Positions 1 through 12,542 of a stretch of 64,000 nucleotides of DNA are shown here, in pieces (within the stretch, counting starts at the first letter, position 1; each line of letters opens with the position of its first letter). Origin of the DNA: Dendrolimus kikuchii. Lineage: Eukaryota > Arthropoda > Insecta > Lepidoptera > Lasiocampidae. The DNA lies in assembly GCA_019925095.2 (NCBI GenBank), contig CM034401.1, forward strand, positions 12,808,338 to 12,872,337. The letters run 5' to 3'. The notes beneath the pieces were generated by a model that was not told the DNA's origin, did not search any database, and worked only from the letters and a program-made list of their open reading frames with translations. Position numbers and translations under genes: made by a program.

Positions 1-510
<510 letters not shown>

Positions 511-1009
511 TTAAGAGTTATTGATCCAAATAGCAAAAACACTAGCTAGCACTACGGAATCTATCACTGCATGCAGGCTGGTACCTGAGCAATTTTTATT
601 TGTTAGGAATATTAGTAAGTAAATAAAATGACTTATTTTTTTCATCTGACTGATATTGAACGAGTCAAGGGTTAAAATAAAATAAAGTGTATAGCTTAAA
701 TATAGCTGTTTATTCATATTTTTCAATTAGGACAATGTATAATGGTTAATTTCATATGGCCAGAATTTTAACAAAATCTGTTGTTGATATTTGCTTCTTA
801 TTTAGCTAGATATTTAAAAAGATTAAAAATGTTCATAAGTTTCTTATATCATAAAATTTATATATTAATCATATATTAAATTAATTTGGCTGATGCTTTG
901 TAGGCAATCAAATCAAATCAATCAAAGAGCGTAGTATAATTTAAGTATATCACAATTTAATTTGAAAAACAATCAAATAAAATTAATAAGATGCCAATTT
1001 TCTAAGAGA
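511..1009. other. AT-rich stretch without a gene
   Basis: Plain AT-rich DNA with short (ATCAA)-like runs near 906-925. No coding, RNA or mobile-element signature recognised. Confidence 0.6.
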
Positions 1010-1265
1010 GGCGGGATGATAATTCTTATATCCTGAAGTTACTTTACCCAAACACGCAACAACCGGAAGGTTTATTCCACAAACGTTGATCTGGAGAGAA
1101 CTTTCCGCCGAGGTTTTTTTTACTTTGCGCTGCAACATGGGGTTGTTAAAGAATAGTATCAAAGGCGGAAAAGGCGATTGAGATTAGTAACGCGTTGGCG
1201 ACGCCTCTGGAGTTGTGGTGTTGTAAATATATACCTATATATGCGACCGTGGTGATTTTCTATCA
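1010..1265 (+). repeat. Dispersed lepidopteran retroelement fragment
   Basis: More GC-rich than its surroundings. It has the layout GGTTGTTAAAGAATAGTATC, then a CGATTGAGATTAGTAACGCG-type stretch, then GACGCCTCTGGAGTTG, which I associate with common dispersed lepidopteran repeats ending in a CATGGGCGACGG-type tail. The end is diverged and no coding sequence is visible. Family assignment is from memory and tentative. Confidence 0.4.
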
Positions 1266-1380
1266 GGTCTTTTGCTTGTTTATCTACATCAATCAATAAA
1301 AAAAATATAACGAATTGGTTATAGATACAAGGTTATACATTGCGATACTATAGATAGCTAGTAATTGTAAAGCGTAATAT

Positions 1381-1629
1381 ACACTAAAGCCGTCGACCCG
1401 CCGACGCAACCCGGCGACCTATATGAAAAGAATCATGTCGCCAAAATCTGCACGCGCGTATTGACCGCCAACATGTCGGCGGCTTGCGTATGCAAGCGCA
1501 CAGTCCCGTGACGCTCAAGCTGTAGTGACAAAGATTGTGAAGACAAAGTTTTCCGGATTGCAATGAATGAAGCCACCAACTAGCCCGCCGACAAAAAGCT
1601 GCCGACATAGGTCGGCGGGTTTAGTGTGT
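1381..1629. mobile_element. GC-rich MITE with inverted ends
   Basis: The left end reads ACACTAAAGCCGTCGACCCG and the right end, reverse-complemented, reads ACACTAAACCCGCCGACC. The block is about 250 bp, sharply more GC-rich than its flanks, and contains further CCGCCGAC-like sub-repeats near both ends. This is the layout of a short non-autonomous DNA transposon. A TA target duplication is possible but not clear. Open reading frames on both strands here look like by-products of the GC-rich repeat. Confidence 0.65.
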
Positions 1630-2172
1630 ATTGCTCTTAATAGTATTGTTTTATTATTGTACGCATTTATGTTACATTTAGTAAAGTATATGAACTGCAT
1701 TTCTAAACTGTTACCTAATACAATTAAGCCTTCCCAAACACCTCTCGTTATCAATAATCTGTTAATTAAGGTAACGGTTATTTTAGGTAGCCTCGTAGGT
1801 AGTATTGTAACAAATACATTATACCTGAACTAAACTAAACAAGAAGCAATTATCGTCTTAATTTTAGACAGGAATTAACCTATTAGCTTATACTGTATCT
1901 ATTATACATTACATTTTTTTATCTATACAATAGCACATAAATAATTACTCTATTATAAACATACTTTGCATTAATATACATATTTTTCTTAACTTATCAC
2001 ATCTTTTAGCCTAAGAAATAAACACCCTAGTATTCAGTGTATAGAGCTGCAGGAAGACTTTCAACACCATGTTTGGGGATCGATCTTCAGCGAAGTAATG
2101 CCTTGATATATTACATACCTTAACAATCTCATCTATATATACATATAATCTATACGAAATAAACTCTTCTTG
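1630..2172. other. AT-rich stretch without a gene
   Basis: No coding, RNA or repeat signal recognised. Confidence 0.5.
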
Positions 2173-2575
2173 TTAATTGGTCTTTCTCAAAAGCAAATTA
2201 ATTTTTCTTATTAATTGGTATATCTCAGAAAGTTCTTTAGGATGATTTTCAACATAATATAAATTAAAAATTTCATAATGTGTTACTTTAAATATTACTA
2301 ATTGTACAGTTCGTACACTTGCTCTTGGTTGTAGTGGTGGATGCTGGCAGTAGTTGGTGGAGTGCTGGTGCTTTCTTATAGTATAGTGAAGAAAATACAC
2401 CTTGTTGCTTTCAGGGATTTGTTCTCGTAGTAGTTGGCCTTGGATGCTGATCCCTGGGTTCAACTTAGTGGTAGTTGAAGTCGTATGTGACGACTTGATA
2501 GTAACTTGATTACAATTCGATTGCAACTCAATAGCAAGTCGATCACAGAGTATTTGTGACCACTATTTATACGAG
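2173..2575 (-). other. TATA-like box followed by an open frame lacking ATG
   Basis: On the minus strand a textbook TATAAATAG lies at 2571-2563. Downstream there is an open frame of about 117 codons (2526 to 2173) that is more GC-rich than its surroundings and rich in Thr, Ser, Gln and Asn, but it has no ATG near its start, only TTG. Short CAAGT/CAATCGAATTG-like quasi-repeats occur at 2480-2540. I do not recognise the product. It may be a decayed gene, the start of a non-coding transcript, or chance. Confidence 0.25.
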
Positions 2576-5047
2576 TGTTATAATATTGAAGTATCCTAAG
2601 GTAGGCCGCAGCGTCAGCAAAATGCTGTACGTTGAACCGTACACTAATAGTTAATTTTTCATTGCATTAGATATATTGTGCACTTATTAGAATGCTTGCT
2701 ACTATCCTAAATTTCTGACATAGTCCTAACTCGAGAGTATCAAGAATTTTAGTAGATACACAGATACAGTGTTTAATATAATGAAAATTTCGATGTGTTG
2801 GCAACAGTGATTACTTTACTCTTAATAGGGCAATAAAAAGTATTTAAGTGAAAAGGTCTAGAATTACAAAAATGATGAAAATAAAAATTTAATAAAAATC
2901 ACGATAAGCCACGCCTTTTATCTGCGAGAGGTCAATGAAAGTATGTTTTAAGTATATTTTCTTAAAAGTAGGTTCTATGGAGTATTTTAACGATGTAAAA
3001 TTAGAACCTTTAAAATACATTGAATCCAAAATGAACATACTGCAATTATCTATGTACCGTGAAATCTGGCAACTTAACCAATGGTTGTTAATTTTGCCAT
3101 TATAGGTTTTCGTTAGCAAGATTACTATTACCTCTTACAAAATATCATTTTTGAGGATATGACTCTGTGACGTTATATATGCTCAAAAAGTAATTTTGTT
3201 ACAGGTAATTGTAATCCTGTAAACGAAATTCGAAGACCTGTTATGGCAAAATTGTCAAACGTTGGTTAAGTTGCCATATTTCACGGTATGTTTTATAAAA
3301 ATGTATAAATTATTACATTTATACCTTTTTATAATACATCTTTACACCCCTTAGATATTAATGTCTTTGGAATTGTAGACTTCTAGTTCTACTTTTGAAC
3401 TTTCAGAACTCGAAATTCCTAGATAATGATATTCTCCAAACTATTTTGATGTCTTACAATATGTTGGCCCTGTTTGTATGCAGTATCTATTGGTCTAGTT
3501 TCTGTGGAGCCACGTAAAAGCGTGTGAGCTAGGGGCGCAGGTTAGGTTTATTTATAGACATTCTCTTGCATGATCAAAAAATAAGTTTGTTACATGACAT
3601 ACATATTGAGTACAGTACCTATTCAAGCAAATTAAACTACAATACTTTACTGAGAAATTTATTTAAAAAATGTGCTATATGATATTATAAGTTTGAAAAA
3701 CAAATACTTTATGACACATATGAAAAAACTGTCACAAGATTGTGTTTTATATTTTACCTGTCGTAGTTTTTCAAACCAACTGATAAGAGAACAATGTGAA
3801 CTTGAAGAAAGTATGTTCAAGTAGTCTTTAAAAGGGAATGCCAAGGTTTACAAAGATCAAGTGGACTCAAAGAGACTGATGAAAATTGTATATACAAGTA
3901 ACTTGGATTGAATAGTTCGTGTTTTGATAGACGGCGAGGAACTTACCGTGGTAAAATTGACCAAATTCAGAGCCAAGATCAGTAAAAATAGTTTAAGCTC
4001 GTACTAGACTTGTATTGTATTGAAAAGGTTAGTGATAGTAGATGAAGTGAAAGGCGTATATTAGAATAATAATATGCGGAGATTCTTAGTATCTGCCTAG
4101 AAATCTATGAGAAACTAAATCTAGTCTGTAATTAAATCGTAGTACTAAAGACCTATCTTTCAAAATAACAGGTATAATAAATAATATGTCAAAGCTTCAC
4201 ATCGATCCCCTCCTGGCAATTTATGTTTAATTTATTATAAACTGTATTCACAGCTTTAACACTAATCATATTGAAAATATTTTGCTGAATTTATAGACAA
4301 TAATTGAATTCTCAAAATACATTTATATATCGAAATCTCTACAAACATGAGATATTCTGCAACGTTTATTAAACAATTCACGTAATTCTGTTTCTATAAT
4401 AATACACAATTTAAACTAATACAAATTATACTAATTTACACAATTTATACTAATTTAAACTTAAACATAGTTAAGCGCCGATGAGTTTCACATCTTGGCG
4501 TCCGGTGAAAATATTTGTAACACAATTTCAATAACGAATCGTTTAACTAAGGATTATGAATTTAAATTATTAACATTCAGCATTTCTACTTCCGAATGTT
4601 AAATGGCGGCTTCAATCTAATAAGCAACATTCAAAGCGGGAATATTTTTGATGAGGTTTAGATTGACATTTTAATTTACATTTTAATTTTGAAGACCTTA
4701 GGACACCTAAAATCGACAAAAAAAAATCAGAATAGTATTTCTCTCATTCATATATCGACTATTTGTATTAATTCTATACACAAAGATATCAAAAGCAATT
4801 GCATTGATCATATTTTATGCACAGCTCAATTAACTTAATTATTTTTCTTTCTATTCGACTAATTTATGTATGACAGACATTAGGATATATGAGTTAAGTA
4901 TCATCAGGGACAACCATTTCACTATTGCCTGGTTTCTATTGCTGGGTTTATATCTTACTATCCATTCTTTTACATTACTATTTGTAGAATATTGACGTTA
5001 GTTGTATGGAGCTTATATCAAATTTACTCAATGATAAAATTCTATCC
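2576..5047. other. Intergenic DNA, nothing recognised
   Basis: AT-rich sequence with no coding signature, no RNA gene and no repeat that I recognise. Confidence 0.5.
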
Positions 5048-5365
5048 GTGCAGGAACGAAGAAAGAATATACCTATATTTTTCTGCGGCCGCGGACTGTC
5101 GTAAGAGGCGAGAAAATAACCCGCAACCAGGTGGTAGGGTATTTGCTCGTCTGGATGGTTACCACCCCCAGGTCTAGAGTATGCCGGCATATCAACAATA
5201 AGTTGTGTTCCGGCGTTAGTGGCCAGGTTCTGGTTTCCCGGTAAAGACCGGCAGCACATTCGTATCGCCTTTGGTATTACAAATGTCCATAGGCTACGGT
5301 AACCGCTTCCCATCAGGTGGGTGGTCCGTCTGCCTGTCTGCTAAACACATGCATTTTTTTTTATA
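5048..5365 (+). mobile_element. Short retroelement, family C, near full-length copy
   Basis: It starts at GCAGGAACGAAG, passes the landmarks AGGTGGTAGGGTATTTGCTC, TTGTGTTCCGGCGTTAGTGG and TGTCCATAGGC, then ACCGCTTCCCATCAGGTGGG and CCGTCTGCCTGTCTGC, and ends in a T/A-rich tail. Other copies of this family lie at 11429, 25128, 28275, 50725, 52493 and 57107. They share the 3' end but start at different points, as expected of 5'-truncated retroposed copies (a SINE or a LINE 3' tail). The family resembles the common lepidopteran repeats with a GGCGACGGTAACC-type motif. Confidence 0.75.
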
Positions 5366-8300
5366 TATTAAAATCTGTAGTAAGGTATATGAATGATTAG
5401 TAAGATATATATGTCTCATAAACCTCTGAACAAATTAATAAAGCCTTAAAAACGATGTTCTTGTTTATGTTATTTCATATCTATATAACTTCTAGAAGAA
5501 TGTACCTACTGAATAAGAATAAAAATATAGTGAACCAATGCAAAATATATTTAGAACTCGCTGTATAGGAATCCACGGTCAACGGAGATGAATATTAAAT
5601 TCGAATATTTTGGCATAGCCGAGTTAAATCGATTCCTATACAAATGCAAATTCACCTTAAAAGATTTATTCTTTTCAGGACTTACGCCCTGGAAATAATT
5701 AAAAGTAAATATTATTGACACTTTTATAAAAGTGTCAACCATTATATAACCATTATTGCCATAGAATTAAAAGCGATTTATAAGAACAGAATTTATCAAA
5801 GAAATTGTTATTAAATTAGTTGTGGCTGCTGATGATATAAAGTTTAATTAACTTTCTCGTAGTTTCAACAAAGTTATTGATGATAAACAACTGTCATATT
5901 CATGCCAATTAATCAATTGACTAATACAGGATTCTCAGAGTTGGTATATGGAAGTGATGTAGCGACACATCATACTGTAACGTGTGAGAGAATTTGCAAT
6001 CGTATGTTTAATTATGTAATTTCATATTTAATTCTAACTTATGTACTTTACAATAAATTAGACAAATGCAGTGCATGTTTTATGAAAACAACAACACATT
6101 CCTGCTACGTTACTAACATAATGTAGAGAATCTAATAAGTACCACGTTTTGTTCGAATTTTAATACATACACTTACGAAAAAGATTACCTATTCAACTTT
6201 TGTCACATAGGATGCCTATCAAATTATAAAGAAGTTTAAAAACACCTGGAATGAAGTGAAAAATCTATAGTAGTTATTGCAATGTTCAAGTAATTAAAAT
6301 TGTGTTATATTTGAAATATTTGGAGTGATGAAATAATTTTAAAAACTGTTTAAACAATAGGAAATAAACTATTTGATTTGTTATAAATATACAACCGAAT
6401 ATTATATACCGTTTTGTAAGATACTAAAAAGAGCCTTAATTGAAAATTTTTCATTATCTCATTCAAACATCATACATATTTATAGGACACAACCCAGTCA
6501 CAGTATACGGCAGTATGTATATTAATTTTCATAATTTACTCAGTTCTTGTGGTGTTCTACGGCTTGTACTAAACGTTAGCAAGCTAATGACATTCAGTAA
6601 TAATTCAGCGGCTTGCTTAATTTAGTTATATAATGTAACTTGCGCCACCCGTTATCAGAACGATGTTTCACCACATCACTCGACTTTAAAACACAAAAAT
6701 AGAGAAGAATATATACGTATAATAAATTGTTGTGTATTGATTTATTTTGCTTTATGAGTGCTATAATACACTGGCAATTAAAAGCCTGGTAGGAAATGCA
6801 TAGAACCCTGTGCTGGGAAGTGATTATGTAGGTATAGATTAATTGACTTAGGTATAAAAGCTCGGGAATAAACAATTATGTCTTCGGATATAGCGTGGCG
6901 GTTTATTTAATTATTATAGATAAAAGACAATATACTCTAGAATATAATATATGAAAACACAACAAAATTATTACATTTATTAAGCCCACTGTTTACGAAA
7001 TGTGCCGTAATTATTGCTCTTTTATAGTATTGATCTGAGTGACAATATTTATTTCAAGGAAATTATACCATAATATGCTTCATACATGTTTAATATTGAT
7101 ATCAACTACAATACGAATATCGCGTTAATAATTTTTATTAAATCGTATATCATTTTGTGCTCAGTGGACCCTAATAAATAAAATGCACATTTTCTGAACT
7201 TGTAGCTCGTGGTTTTAATATCTTGGATTTACGTAATTTGAAATGGGTTATCAAAAAGTATGTAAATAGTAAACAACATCGTATAATATTTCAGAGAAAT
7301 AGTTATTCTTTCGTACTAAAATTAAATGTAATGTTGATTTATTTGGACGTACAATGTACACATATAATATATTTATATAGAAATATACACAGAAATTGAG
7401 ATAGAAAATTATATTAAAAAAATACCTTAGTGTTCTGTACTGTTGCAGGGTAGTTCCTTGTTGCGCCTTCTCTTTGAAATAGTGATAAGACGTTGCTAAG
7501 CGTAAAAGATAGACATAAATTTTAATGTGAGCATGATATTTAAAAAAGATTCTTCACTAGAACTTGGTTTGTAAAAAAAATGCGTTTTTTATTTTTCATT
7601 ATTTACTTTGCCTTCTGCATGCTGATTTATAAATAAATAAAGAAAGAAGAATATTTAAAATAATATACCTAAATAATGAGATAGGAGAACATCTTAACCC
7701 AGGCATGAGACAAATAAGGAATTAGAATTGTAGAGGAATTTGGTAATTATTGTAATGTTGGTAGTAGTAGTTTTACAAGTAGAACTAAAGTCTTCATAGC
7801 CACGAACTCCAAGATCAGTCTCATTGTACAATATATTTTTTACTGAATAACAATAATATTACACACAATATTTCAGGGTAACAAGTTATAAAATCGAGAA
7901 TAGAATAGATAGACATATAATCAACATTTGGGCAAATAGAAAAATTCTAGCAAATCAGTATAGGACAACCTTTTACCTTGAAAGTGAGACGAGAAAGCTT
8001 AAACGATTTGTGTTTATCGTAACAAGTCAAAAAATCTCTAATTAATTCTAAAAGACACTAAGAAGGGCTGTTTCTACCTTTTTGGGTTGCAATGTTATGT
8101 TTAAAGCTGAGGATGTAAATAGCCTTGTACAGCGTATAATGGGGCCGCTTCATATAATTCCAACTGCGAAACTTTTTAAGTACGGTAAAGCTTATCTCTG
8201 TATAACAAACTGGTTCGCTGCACTCCAAGGGCTTGTTTCCTTGTGTTCGTATTCAAGAACAATACTCATGTGTAAATTATAACGCTTGAAAAGATAATTC

Positions 8301-8448
8301 CTCCAAATAAAAAGTAATTTTGTATGCACAATGAGTTATAGAGGCTTATGTCATTTTAATTTATCAATTAATATTTTTAAACGTGAGCCTGCGTATGTGT
8401 AACGTTATTCTATAAGGAAATTAATTAATATATAATAACTATCATAAC
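5366..8448. other. Intergenic DNA, nothing recognised
   Basis: AT-rich, with scattered short open frames that lack family features, codon bias or splice-site support. Confidence 0.5.
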
Positions 8449-8500
8449 GAGGCCTACGTCCAACAGTGGACTGTGATTGGCTGACGACAATTATCATAAC
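8449..8500 (+). mobile_element. Solo RTE LINE 3' end
   Basis: The sequence GAGGCCTACGTCCAACAGTG followed by GACTGTGATTGGCTGACGA matches the reverse complement of the 3' end of the RTE remnant at 32656. Only about 50 bp is left, so this is an extremely 5'-truncated insertion. Confidence 0.7.
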
Positions 8501-9880
8501 AATTTTAGTATCTGTGCATGGAACATTTAGTAAAGAAATTGCTATCTATAACATACTAATATATATATATATATATACATTAAAATGAAATTACAATTAA
8601 TTTGTCCCATTTTCATGACCCTGGATACGAACACATTTTCCTTAAATTTGATATATACTTAGATACTTTAGTATTAATCATTATATCTTGAAGAGTAAGG
8701 GACTTTTATGGAACTTGGAAGAAGAACCACAATATAGATAAGCGAACAAACTTGAGGAAACTTTATTTCAAAAGTAAGGAAATATTTCCACACGGCTTTC
8801 TTTACTGGCGTAAACACTATCTATCTACATCCAAAACCGTTCCGCTTGCCGAGACATAAAGTGTCCTACGTTCATACATATTATTGATAGTTTTATTACA
8901 AAAAATCATGAAAATTTATTCATTCTCCAAATCGTTAAGAAGAAACAAACAATCGTCTAAATAAAGCCACTTTTAAATTAATATATGTAAGAGTGAATTG
9001 GTTAAATAAAGTAACATTCACTATATATATAGTTATATGTATAGGTAATGCGCTATTATTAAGGTGACTATTTTATTTTTAATGTTAATTAGTGATGACA
9101 CTGAGTGCAGCGGTTGGAATATCACACGGCCTATTGATTTTCCGTTTAAATAGCTGTCGCTGATCCTTTGTTAATACACAATTCTTTCGCAATACAATCA
9201 CAGGTAGTTGTCAAGTTTTAGTAACATTCAGGAAAAAGAATACGTATGGTAAACTATACCATTGTTGGCACCACAGTTTAATGATGGGCGTCCTATTATT
9301 TTATTCAAAACATTAATAACCATATTATTATTTTGTAGCCATACAATGATAATCATAATATAATTCTAACTATATAGCTCCAAAATAGAAAATTAAGATT
9401 TTATATTGTCTTAAATAAATTAACTGCGTACCAATCATTGAGTGGGGTGACAACAATGTTATAGTTTACCCTACATAGGAATGACAATCTCTCAATAATG
9501 ACGTTACTCTTAAAAAGCTCGATTCTGTAATATTACGATTTAACTGAGGGCGACAAGATATATTTCTCTCACCTCTCCAAAAAATGTGTTTTATAACAAT
9601 ATGAAGATGAGCTTCCAAACCTCGTATAACCACTATGAATGAGGGTGTCAATCTATATCGATCTTTGATAATTTCAATAAAATATCTCCAAAAGTTTCTT
9701 ACTAAACACTTTTTTGAAACCAATTTGGTGAAATAAAATAATTTAAATTAAAAACAATTTAAAACAAAGTATTAGAATTAAACCAATAGACTTTTACAGT
9801 TACATGCGAAAAATGACAATGGATCGATGTTTATGACATCTAGTGGAGAAAGTGGAACTAACGATTTAGGCAACACAATA
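8501..9880. other. 3' flank of the Beat-like gene
   Basis: AT-rich DNA downstream of the Beat-like stop codon, including an (AT)n run near 8560-8576. Candidate minus-strand AATAAA polyadenylation signals (TTTATT on the plus strand) occur but none stands out. Confidence 0.45.
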
Positions 9881-9907
9881 AATACTAGGATTGTCATTCC
9901 TAGTATT
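9881..9907. repeat. Perfect 10-bp-stem hairpin
   Basis: AATACTAGGA, a 7-nt loop, then TCCTAGTATT. It lies about 50 bp after the Beat-like stop codon, so it would fall in the 3' UTR of that transcript. Function unknown. Confidence 0.6.
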
Positions 9908-9959
9908 CTTGTCCCCTAGTAATACGCTTCCTGAAACGCTGTTACGGGATGTCTAAACT

Positions 9960-10102
9960 TTAACCGTAGTGAAGAGAAAGTTCTCGAAGCAAAATTCCAC
10001 CAAGAAGCCAAATAGGGTGGTAATTTGGAAGGCAGGCGGCGGTACCATTAGCGTAGCTAGTTTCTGAATGTGGCTTTTTCAAACTCAACTCGTTCACTGC
10101 CA
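9960..10102 (-). CDS. beat: Beat-like gene, terminal coding exon
   Basis: Last coding exon of the Beaten-path-like gene. The acceptor is TTGTTTACAG at 10103 and above, and the exon begins TGGCAGTG. Its two leading bases complete the codon begun by the single G at the end of the previous exon, giving Val. It then encodes 46 residues and a TAA stop at 9962-9960. The joined sequence QTVT-VAVNEL continues the last beta strand of the second Ig domain. The tail holds one NGT glycosylation sequon and a modestly hydrophobic stretch (IWLLGGILL) six to fourteen residues from the end, which might support membrane or GPI attachment but is shorter than a typical membrane helix. Beat proteins are known axon-guidance and cell-recognition Ig proteins that bind Side receptors. 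Exon choice rests on splice signals, phase and a compact stop. Confidence 0.75.
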
Positions 10103-10878
10103 CTGTAAACAATATTAACTTTAAACATATCAACCTATCTTTATTTGTCATAAAGTTGGTAAAATAATGTCAAACTAATACTTAAGCGGTACATCCTATC
10201 GTCTACGTGTTCACAACAGCAATGCTTTTCAGTGACAGTGCTGTAAAATAATAATTTGTCGCTTATTCAATAATCTTGTTACACCTATACATAGTTTACT
10301 TATTCGTGAATATACAATTTCAAAAAACAATGTACTTCTGGTAAATTTTATCCGAATATACTTTGTAGTACATTTCGAGTAAAATAGCAATGATATACAG
10401 ACCGACAACACGTTGAATGAATATGACGAATCTATAAATGTATCCTTTGTATTATTTGTTTCCGAAAGCAAAAAAATATTATTATAAATTATGAGTAATA
10501 ATTTAAAAACGCTTAAAGTATCGATGCACTGTTAATAATATTTGATCCAAGTAGTGCCACCTATTATTGTCCTCTTGGAATATTTGCAGGTAGTTGTGAT
10601 TACTACGTTATCGCTCGGATATAATAGCGAGTCGACGTAGCGTCGAGCATTATCTATTGACCGTTTTCTCTTCGACTTTGGTCGGATGCAAATGTCATAG
10701 TACGGACGCTGTACGGAAGGTAATTATTACGCGAGAATCATAACTTATAATTAATAGTATTTTAGATCGGCATTTTTATTCGGAGCTCCAATAAAACAGT
10801 TCTAAGAGTATCACGTGTTTTTTTTATATAAATCCCGCACTAACAGTACTTTATGCACTAATACAATTTTAAAGTTAC
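10103..10878 (-). other. Beat-like intron (last)
   Basis: 776-bp intron with a GTAACT donor at 10878-10873 and a TTTACAG acceptor at 10103. AT-rich, with a small CGACGTAGCGTCG palindrome near 10632. No repeats recognised. Confidence 0.6.
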
Positions 10879-11050
10879 CTGTGACAGTCTGTTTCTTGAC
10901 ATCTGCGAATTTCTCACCCGGACCAACTTCGTCTGGAATGGTCGCAGTACACGTCAATTGCAATCTACCGTGCGCAGGCGCATGAAGTTCTGCTATTGAC
11001 ACCCATAAAGATATAGGCACGACTGGAGGTGGGCGGGGCTTTTCTTGTAT
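10879..11050 (-). CDS. beat: Beat-like gene, exon with C-terminal half of Ig domain 2
   Basis: 172-bp exon (57 codons plus one base) bounded by TATTATAG on its acceptor side and ACAG|GTAACT at its donor. It starts in phase 0, matching the preceding exon, and ends in phase 1, matching the terminal exon. It encodes a proline-rich start (EKPRPPPVVP), then the strand ISLWVSIAELHAPAHG and RLQLTCTATIPDE with the conserved second cysteine of the C-terminal Ig domain, then GPGEKFADVKKQTVT. The LTC.A.IP pattern is characteristic of Beat family domain 2. The GC-rich, clean reading frame stands out from the surrounding AT-rich introns. Confidence 0.85.
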
Positions 11051-11195
11051 CTATAATATATTATAATACTGTTCGTAATTTATTGACAAAAGATAGGTTT
11101 TTAATTGTCATGGAAAAACAATACTAAGAATGAAAACCGCTTTGTACAAAATGTAATTCTGAAAAACTTTTAAATTCGTCGTTGTTGTGGAGTGG

Positions 11196-11345
11196 GATAA
11201 ATCGGCCTAGCTCACTGGAACGCATAGGCTCCGGGTTTGATTCCTGACATTATACATTACGTAAACGAACTTTTCGTTATTAACTGTGATCTGGGTGATC
11301 CCAGACATCCAGACTGGTCCGTTGCATATTACGAATATCAAAAGT
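11196..11345 (+). mobile_element. tRNA-derived SINE, family B, plus orientation
   Basis: An A-box-like GGCCTAGCTCACTGGAACGC is followed by the B-box-like CCGGGTTTGATTCCTG and then the family body with GATCTGGGTGATCCCAGACA. The same body occurs in reverse at 23172, 55713 and 61457. The 3' part is truncated or diverged. Confidence 0.65.
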
Positions 11346-11428
11346 GTTCTTAACGACGGCCTTTTTGCTATTTACAACTTCATAATGTTTTTAAATTTTA
11401 AGAACACGAACGGTTGCTATTTTTATAA

Positions 11429-11570
11429 TTTTTTTTATTGCAGGAGTTCATCAGACAGGCTGACGGCTCACTTGATGGAAAGCGGTTACCATCGCCTATG
11501 GACATTTGCAACACCAAAGGTGCTACAAATGCGCTGCTGCTCTGTTAAGGGTCACTGGAACCTGGTGGTC
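11429..11570 (-). mobile_element. Short retroelement, family C, 5'-truncated copy
   Basis: Minus-strand copy of the last ~140 bp of family C. It runs from CCAGGTTCCAGT-type sequence through ACCGCTTTCCATCAAGTGAG and ends in an A-rich tail (T-rich on the plus strand at 11430). It lies in the Beat-like intron in the same orientation as the gene. Confidence 0.75.
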
Positions 11571-12542
11571 ATTTGATTTAGAAACATTTTAAATAATATA
11601 ATGTCAAAAAGGAATCTATATATTAATACCTGAAGCAAAAACACAGCAAAAACTTTGTACCCCTTTTCACGAATATTGCGCGGACGGAGGAGTATGAAAT
11701 TTCACACACTTATATTTTATATAGAGAAGTGCAGAATGCAATTTTTTTTTAAATTATTAAATCAATAAAAAAAATATTACACACACTACCGGAGTTTTTT
11801 GGCGGGAACTGAAAAAAGATGTTGTGATGTGCAGTTTTACTTTCTAAAAATGTGTAAAATTACTCTAAAATGAATAATAGTTGTAGGATATTGATAGTTT
11901 TTGAGTAGTAATTATGTGTTTTGTGAGAAATGTGAACTGTATAGTCAAATGTGGCCTTTCGAGTTTTCACAAGAACTCCGTTGAATGGTGTGGATTGTAG
12001 CCTACAATACAACTTCGCCTGGCTTAAAGGCCTAGGTGCCAAGCCATAAACATAAAAAAATTACACACACTACCATATATTTGACAGACGCATATTTACT
12101 CTTTTGTTTATTGGTAAAGTCAAATTAACAGTGTAAGTAGCCTTGGCAAAATCTGTGATTATAGAAGTACAGTATTTAACAACAGAACCTTAATAATGTT
12201 CAAACTTATAATTTAAATTAATTATTATGGTCGAATTTCGACTACGGGTGATCGCTACTAAAAGAAATTACGTATGTGGTACATCTATTGGTGTAGGATA
12301 TAGGAGAGTTTTAAACTTAAGTTTTTTACTATTCAATTATTATTCTTAGTACTTGTTCCATTTCGATTATCTTGGTTACATTTCCATCGCATACGTCGAA
12401 CGCAAAAGTTTATTTAAAATACAAGAGACAAAAATCAACTGCGAAATAAATGTACAGAAAAATTACGCACTCTCCGATCTCATATTGTCTGAATTAAGTT
12501 TGAATGTAAGAACTCAATCGCGTTCGGATTGCTATTCACTTT

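Noticed and set aside
1384..1833. Overlapping open frames on both strands around the GC-rich block
   Set aside because: They derive from the inverted GC-rich ends of a MITE and differ in every frame without family motifs.
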